Below are positions 59,490 through 64,000 of a stretch of DNA of 64,000 bases, in pieces; the first letter of the stretch is position 1; each line of letters opens with the position of its first letter. The DNA comes from an uncultured Bacteroidia bacterium (GTDB taxonomy: Bacteria; Bacteroidota; Bacteroidia; Bacteroidales; UBA932): contig CADBFO010000002.1 of assembly GCA_902794005.1 (NCBI GenBank), positions 1-64,000 of the forward strand, read 5' to 3'. The notes under the pieces were generated by a model. That model made no database searches, was not told where the DNA came from, and saw nothing but the letters and a program-made list of their open reading frames with translations. The translations under genes and the position numbers were made by a program.

Positions 59490-61703
59490 ATGAAAAGAAT
59501 CGCTGTCTTTGCTGCACTGCTGCTGGTTGCCGGAGGGCTCCGGGCGCAGACCGAGTGGGTGAATCCGTTTATTGGCACGTCCAATTTCGGAGCATGCAAT
59601 CCGGGTGCGGTGGTGCCGAACGGGATGATGAGCGTGACGCCCTTCAATGTGATGGGCTCCCAGCTCAATACCTGGGACAAAGACAGCCGCTGGTGGAGCA
59701 CTCCGTACGTAGCGGAAAACAGTTTCTTCACGGGCTTTGCGCATGTGAACCTCTCCGGCGTGGGCTGCCCCGAACTGGGCAGCCTTCTTACCATGCCGAC
59801 CACGGGTCCGCTCCAGGTGGACTACCACCTGTACGGCAGTGAGTACAAGGATGAGACGGCGCATCCCGGTTACTACAGCATACAGCTTCTGAATGGCGTT
59901 TTCGCCGAAGTCACGGCCACCACCCGAACTTCCCTGGAACGCTATACTTTCCCCGCCGGCGAGGGAAACATCCTCCTGAATCTGGGCGAGGGTCTTACCA
60001 ACGAGAGCGGCGCCACCGTACGCCGCGTTTCCGAAACGGAAGTGGAAGGCTCCAAACTGATGGGCGGCTTCTGCTACAATCGTAACGCCGTGTTCCCGCT
60101 GTACTTCGTGCTGCGGGTGAGCAAGGCGCCAACCCGTTCCGGTTATTGGAAAAAGCAGCGCCCGATGTCGGCCGAAGCCGCCTGGGATGCCGATGCGGGA
60201 AAGTACAAGCTGTACCGCAACTATGCCCGCGAGATGAGCGGAGACGATATCGGCTGCTGGTTCCACTACGACAACCTGGCCCCCGGAGAGCAGGTCCTGG
60301 TGCAGATGGGCGTTTCCTTCGTGAGCGTCCAGAACGCCCGCGAAAACCTGGATGCCGAGCAGCAGGGCTTCCATTTCGAGGCCGTCCGCGCCAAGGCCGA
60401 CGCCAGCTGGCAGGACCACCTGGGCCGCATCTGCGTGGAAGGCGGCACCGACGACCAGAAAACCATCTTCTATACGGCGCTGTATCACACGCTCCTGCAT
60501 CCCAATGTGCTCAACGACGTGAACGGCGAGTATCCGCTTATGGAGTCCGGCGCCGGGGTGGGCCGGGTGGAGCCGGGCCGCACGCGCTACACCGTATTCT
60601 CCCTCTGGGACACCTACCGCAACCTGCACCAGCTGATGACCCTCCTCTGGCCCGAAAAACAGACCGACATGGTGCGCTCCATGATTGACCAGTACCGCGA
60701 GTGGGGCTGGATGCCCAAATGGGAACTCTTCGGCCGGGAAACCTGGACCATGGAAGGGGACCCCGCCATCTGCGTCATTGCCGACACCTGGCTTCGCGGC
60801 CTTCGCGACTTCGACATCGAAACCGCCTATGCGGCCTTCCTGAAATCGGCCGATACCCCCGGCGCCCAAAACCGCATGCGCCCGGACAACGACCCTTACA
60901 TGGAAGACGGCTACATCCCGCTTGGCTGGTTTGCCGGAGATTTCTCGGGGGACAACTCCGTCTCCCATGCGCTGGAGTACTATGTGGCCGACTATGCCCT
61001 CTCCCGCCTGGCCGCCTCGCTGGGCCGTCCCGAGGATGCCGACCGGTTCTATCAGCGCTCCCTTGGATACCGGAACTACTACAGCGCCCAGTACAAATGC
61101 CTCCGGCCCATCAATCCGGACGGGACCTTCCTCTCTCCCTTCGATCCCGAAGACGGGGCCGATTTCTCCAATGCCCCCGGGTTCCACGAGGGCAGCGCCT
61201 GGAACTACAGCTTCGCCGTTCCGCACGACGTCGAAGGCTATGCCAAACTGATGGGCGGCCGGAAAGCCTTTGTGGACAACTTGCAGCACGTCTTTGACGA
61301 AGGCCTGTACGACCCCGCCAACGAGCCGGACATCGTGTACCCGTATCTGTTCAGCCGCTTCAAGGGACAGGAAAAACGCACCTGGGCCGCCGTCGAACGC
61401 ATTCTGGCCACGCATTACAAGAACGCTCCGGACGGGATCCCCGGCAATGACGACACCGGCACCATGAGCGCCTGGGCCGTCTTTTCCATGCTGGGCTTCT
61501 ACCCCGACTGCCCCGGGGAACCGTATTTCACCCTTACCCGCCCCAGCTTCCCGAAGGCTGTCATCACGCTCCCGGACGGTCAAACCGTCACCCTTACCCG
61601 CTCTGGCGCCAAAGCCTCCCGGGTTACGGTGGACGGCCGCAACAAGGGCTACCGCATCTCGCACCAGGACCTTCTGCGCTCCAAGTCCATCGTCTGGAAA
61701 TAA
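59490..61703 (+). CDS. GH92 alpha-mannosidase, secreted
   Basis: A 737-aa GH92 enzyme with a Sec signal peptide (MKRIAVFAALLLVAGGLRA, cleaved before QTEWVNPF); unlike the other two GH92 proteins of the window it lacks a lipobox, so it is probably periplasmic. The family start is WVNPFIGTSNFGACNPGAVVPNGMMSV (about 22-48), then GFAHVNLSGVGCPELG, FSLWDTYRNLHQLMTLLWPE and GNDDTGTMSAWAVFSMLGFYP. It starts well after the hairpin repeat. A TATTTTTG box (59465-59472) may be its -7. Confidence 0.94.
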   Translation: MKRIAVFAALLLVAGGLRAQTEWVNPFIGTSNFGACNPGAVVPNGMMSVTPFNVMGSQLNTWDKDSRWWSTPYVAENSFFTGFAHVNLSGVGCPELGSLLTMPTTGPLQVDYHLYGSEYKDETAHPGYYSIQLLNGVFAEVTATTRTSLERYTFPAGEGNILLNLGEGLTNESGATVRRVSETEVEGSKLMGGFCYNRNAVFPLYFVLRVSKAPTRSGYWKKQRPMSAEAAWDADAGKYKLYRNYAREMSGDDIGCWFHYDNLAPGEQVLVQMGVSFVSVQNARENLDAEQQGFHFEAVRAKADASWQDHLGRICVEGGTDDQKTIFYTALYHTLLHPNVLNDVNGEYPLMESGAGVGRVEPGRTRYTVFSLWDTYRNLHQLMTLLWPEKQTDMVRSMIDQYREWGWMPKWELFGRETWTMEGDPAICVIADTWLRGLRDFDIETAYAAFLKSADTPGAQNRMRPDNDPYMEDGYIPLGWFAGDFSGDNSVSHALEYYVADYALSRLAASLGRPEDADRFYQRSLGYRNYYSAQYKCLRPINPDGTFLSPFDPEDGADFSNAPGFHEGSAWNYSFAVPHDVEGYAKLMGGRKAFVDNLQHVFDEGLYDPANEPDIVYPYLFSRFKGQEKRTWAAVERILATHYKNAPDGIPGNDDTGTMSAWAVFSMLGFYPDCPGEPYFTLTRPSFPKAVITLPDGQTVTLTRSGAKASRVTVDGRNKGYRISHQDLLRSKSIVWK

Positions 61704-61711
61704 TCCCTCTG

Positions 61712-61844
61712 CCGCCTCGACACGCAGAACGGCCTCCAGGGCCGATTTTTTGTCGAGGCGGAATAGAAAATGCCCGTTTGGGCCGAAAACACGGCCGCCT
61801 CGACAACCACAGTGCCATAGAAGGCCGGTTTTGTGTCGAGGCGG
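61712..61844. repeat. Two related CCGCCTCGACA inverted-repeat hairpins
   Basis: CCGCCTCGACA at 61712-61722 pairs with TGTCGAGGCGG at 61751-61761, and the same pair recurs at 61795-61805 and 61834-61844, each enclosing 28 bases. The inner sequences are related (AGGGCCGATTTTT and AAGGCCGGTTTTG). The region separates two convergent genes and could serve as a double terminator. Confidence 0.75.
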
Positions 61845-61907
61845 TCGTTGATGCGGGGAGCCCCCCGGGCGAAGCTTTGCCAGGGGCTTGTCGCGCGCCA
61901 CCGGAAA

Positions 61908-62906
61908 CTACACGATGCTGGTACGCTTGGTCCAGTCGATGATTTCGGGGATGTAGCCGAAGGCAAGGCCGGTGACGGTGTCGGCGCAGCCGTAATAGAC
62001 GGCCATGCGGCCGGTGGCGGCGTCGGTGAGTGCGGCGCAGGGGAAGGCTACGTTGGGCACGTCTCCCATGCACTCGTACGGGGTCTGCGGCGAAAGCAGG
62101 TAGGGACCACTGCGGGCCAGCACTTTCCAGGGCCGGTCCAGATCCAGCAGGGCGCTGCCGAAACTATAGACATAGCCGTTGCAGCTGCGCAGCACGCCGT
62201 GGTACAGCAGCAGCCAGCCTTCGGACGTCTCGATGGGAATGGGGCCGGCGCCGATTTTCATGCACTGCCAGGCGCTCAGCTCAAAGGGAGCGGGCGCCAT
62301 CACGTGGCGGTGGTGTCCCCAGAACTCCATGTCGGGCGACTCGCTGTAGAAAATGTCTCCGAAGGCGGTGTGGCCAGTGTCCGACGGACGGGACAGCATG
62401 GCATACCGGCCGCCGATCTTGCGCGGGAACAGCACGCCGTTGCGGTTGTAGGGAAGGAAGGCGTTCTCCACCTGGTGGAAAGTCTCAAAGTCGTTGGTCC
62501 AGGCCAGGCCGATGGTGGGGCCGTGATACCCGTTGCACCAGCTCACCCAGTACTTGCCGTCCAGCAGGGTAACGCGCGGGTCATAGCCATAGACCCATTC
62601 GGCCACCTCGGGATCGGCCCCGGTGAAGCGGAGCACCTCGGGCTTGATGTCCCAGTGCAGGCCGTCCTTGGAGAAGCCCGCGTGGAGGGCCATGCGGCGG
62701 TTGGTGTCGTCACAGCGGAAAACGCCGGCAAAACCGTCCTTGAACGGCACCACGGCGCTGTTGAAGATGCTGTTGGAGTCCGGAAGCAGGTCGCGGGGGA
62801 TTACTGGATTCCGGGAGTAGCGCCAGAGGGGGGCGCCGGAGCCGGCCGGCCGGTCTTCCCAGGGGATGTTGGGGAGGGCGGGGCCCACAATTTTCAGATT
62901 GCTCAT
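61908..62906 (-). CDS. GH130 glycoside phosphorylase
   Basis: A 332-aa cytoplasmic enzyme of the GH130 five-bladed propeller fold. Family motifs visible: [20 protein letters not shown] (about 45-64, the start of the catalytic region with the conserved Asn), [20 protein letters not shown] (about 106-125), with Asp expected as acid, and [43 protein letters not shown]130 enzymes phosphorolyse beta-mannosides, such as Man-beta-1,4-GlcNAc from the N-glycan core, giving mannose-1-phosphate. No signal peptide. It overlaps the preceding LacI-type gene by four bases (ATGA), so it is probably controlled by it. Confidence 0.93.
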   Translation of the reverse strand: MSNLKIVGPALPNIPWEDRPAGSGAPLWRYSRNPVIPRDLLPDSNSIFNSAVVPFKDGFAGVFRCDDTNRRMALHAGFSKDGLHWDIKPEVLRFTGADPEVAEWVYGYDPRVTLLDGKYWVSWCNGYHGPTIGLAWTNDFETFHQVENAFLPYNRNGVLFPRKIGGRYAMLSRPSDTGHTAFGDIFYSESPDMEFWGHHRHVMAPAPFELSAWQCMKIGAGPIPIETSEGWLLLYHGVLRSCNGYVYSFGSALLDLDRPWKVLARSGPYLLSPQTPYECMGDVPNVAFPCAALTDAATGRMAVYYGCADTVTGLAFGYIPEIIDWTKRTSIV

Positions 62907-63472
62907 TTCGTCAAATTATTGATAACTACATTATTGTCCTGTTCTTGCAGGAGCCTCAGGAGGCGGCTGGCACATTCGGCCGCGGCCGACAGGGGATCCT
63001 CTTCCCGAACCGGCACCACGCAGGGAACGCCGGAGCGACGGAGATCCTCCAGAAGCTCTTTCTCTTCGGGGACGGGCACTGCCACCAGGCCGTCCACCTT
63101 CTGTGCCAGGAAAAGGTCGGCAAGGCGTCCGAAACGCACCGGGTCCTCCTGTGAATAGCCGAACAGCAGGGTGCAGCCCTCCGGCAGGGTCAGTTTTTCC
63201 AGCCGGGCGGCGAACTGCCCGTAATAGGGGGCCGATGCATCCGGCAGGATGACGCCCACCACCAGCTGGCGTACCTCCCGGCGGAGGACCTTCGCCACCG
63301 GGCGGTAATTCATCCGGCGCGCCACCTCCAGGATGTGCTGCCGGGTGCTTTCTCCTACGCGGTACTTGGGCTTTCCGTCGGCCTCCAGCCGGTTGTTCAT
63401 CACAAAGGAGACCAGCGCCACGGAGACGCCGGCTTCTTTTGCGATATCCTTGATGGTGACGGTTCTAGTCAT
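62903..63472 (-). CDS. Short LacI-family transcriptional regulator
   Basis: A 189-aa LacI-type protein, about half the usual 330-350. The DNA-binding domain is complete: [28 protein letters not shown] (about 1-28), then [22 protein letters not shown] with the hinge. The ligand-binding domain starts normally ([21 protein letters not shown]) but ends after the first subdomain ([19 protein letters not shown]...). The stop overlaps the GH130 start and its own start overlaps the patatin gene's stop, so the truncation appears stably built into the operon and not a fresh frameshift. It could act as a ligand-independent or dimerisation-limited regulator. Confidence 0.85.
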   Translation of the reverse strand: MTRTVTIKDIAKEAGVSVALVSFVMNNRLEADGKPKYRVGESTRQHILEVARRMNYRPVAKVLRREVRQLVVGVILPDASAPYYGQFAARLEKLTLPEGCTLLFGYSQEDPVRFGRLADLFLAQKVDGLVAVPVPEEKELLEDLRRSGVPCVVPVREEDPLSAAAECASRLLRLLQEQDNNVVINNLTK

Positions 63473-64000
63473 GCTCGTAGCGGTCCAGCGCCTCGGCCAT
63501 GAGCGAACGTCCCACCTCGGAGATTTCCTTGGCGTGGGAATAGCCGTATACGCCGTGGTAAGTGTCAAAGGGAAGACTCACCAGGATGTCCGGCTTGGTG
63601 AGCTCGATTCCCAGCCGGGCGATGGTGCAGTTCATGATGCCGAAACTGCGCTGGAGAATCTTGAAATAATTGTCCCCGGCCGACACCGGCAGGTGCTCTT
63701 CACGTCCGTCGGCCACCAGGCGGAACTCCTGCAGCGAGGTGTGGATACGCTGGAGAAGGTTCTTTTCGGCCTTCCCTTCGTTCAGGGCGGCGCGGCTGTC
63801 CAGGAACTCCTGGATGGTGGCGGCATCGATCTGGTTCACGTTGAAACCCACCAGGATGTCTCCCGGGGTGCGCTGTACGCGGTTGAGGGGGAAGGTGTTC
63901 ACCATGCCGCCGTCCACCAGCGTGCGGCCGTTCACTTCGGCCGGCTTGAACATGGACGGGATGGAGATGGAGGCCCGGATGGCTTCGAACAGCGGCCCCT
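63465..64000 (-). CDS. Patatin-like phospholipase family protein, partial
   Basis: The C-terminal part of a patatin-fold lipid acyl hydrolase; the N-terminus with the GxSxG Ser lies beyond the window. Visible are ASISIPSMFKPAEVNGRTLVDGGMVNTFPL, where DGG is the catalytic Asp motif, and the following INQIDAAT... as VGFNVNQIDAATIQEFLD. Bacteroidota members of this size often carry an outer-membrane surface-antigen-like domain, but this one ends in a helical C-terminus and no beta-barrel is seen. Its TAG stop overlaps the ATG of the LacI gene. It may belong to the GH130 operon only by read-through. Confidence 0.85.
   Translation of the reverse strand, partial: GPLFEAIRASISIPSMFKPAEVNGRTLVDGGMVNTFPLNRVQRTPGDILVGFNVNQIDAATIQEFLDSRAALNEGKAEKNLLQRIHTSLQEFRLVADGREEHLPVSAGDNYFKILQRSFGIMNCTIARLGIELTKPDILVSLPFDTYHGVYGYSHAKEISEVGRSLMAEALDRYEHD

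Overview
The window looks like a chromosomal piece of a gut-type Bacteroidales (Bacteroidota). Supporting signs are a SusC/SusD pair, GldH, the holB-ricT-gldH gene order, RseC next to an RnfBCDGEA cluster, many lipoprotein signals, and promoters with the Bacteroidota -33 TTTG / -7 TAnnTTTG pattern. Coding DNA is visibly GC-rich, which fits a Rikenellaceae- or Cryptobacteroides-like lineage better than Bacteroides itself; no rRNA or marker settles this.

Layout. 1-2916: a partial SAM methyltransferase, pgk and lgt. 3051-8691: a TolC/adaptor/RND efflux operon, followed by a small PII-like gene. 9079-15192: housekeeping genes (thioredoxin, OMP, LOG-family hydrolase, polyprenyl synthase, DNA polymerase III delta prime, RicT, GldH, TrmB). 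15193-15846: a repeat-rich gap without genes. 15847-20125: MerR regulator, Nif3-like protein, zinc-ribbon protein, DnaB, DUF3108. 20122-25652: RseC and the complete Rnf complex. 25806-26891: a sugar-kinase-like phosphotransferase. 27010-34249 (minus strand): Wza- and Wzz-like export proteins, Na/Pi transporter, nitroreductase, C4-dicarboxylate transporter. 34368-40238: an unknown secreted protein, tRNA-Arg(UCU), a lipoprotein nucleoside hydrolase, GltS, an M23 peptidase and phosphomannose isomerase. 40262-64000: a large glycan-utilisation region.

The glycan region reads as a mannose-rich N-glycan locus. It has SusC/SusD, three GH92 alpha-mannosidases, a GH125 alpha-1,6-mannosidase, a GH130 phosphorylase, a GH29 fucosidase, a sialate O-acetylesterase, a putative TIM-barrel hydrolase, a CBM9-like lipoprotein and a lipoprotein serpin. 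ManA at the border would send released mannose-6-phosphate into glycolysis. A LacI-type regulator only about half the usual length is translationally coupled to the GH130 gene.

The least explained material is repetitive. Six palindromic hairpins with a CCTCTGCGC/GCGCAGAGG core all sit just after gene ends. A second family, starting GTCATTCTGA and ending GAAGAATCT, sits just before gene starts; it supplies the GTG start codon of gldH, and another copy supplies its stop codon. There is also a 165-bp nested palindrome resembling a MITE, a threefold 60-bp tandem repeat behind the tRNA, and a pair of CCGCCTCGACA hairpins.
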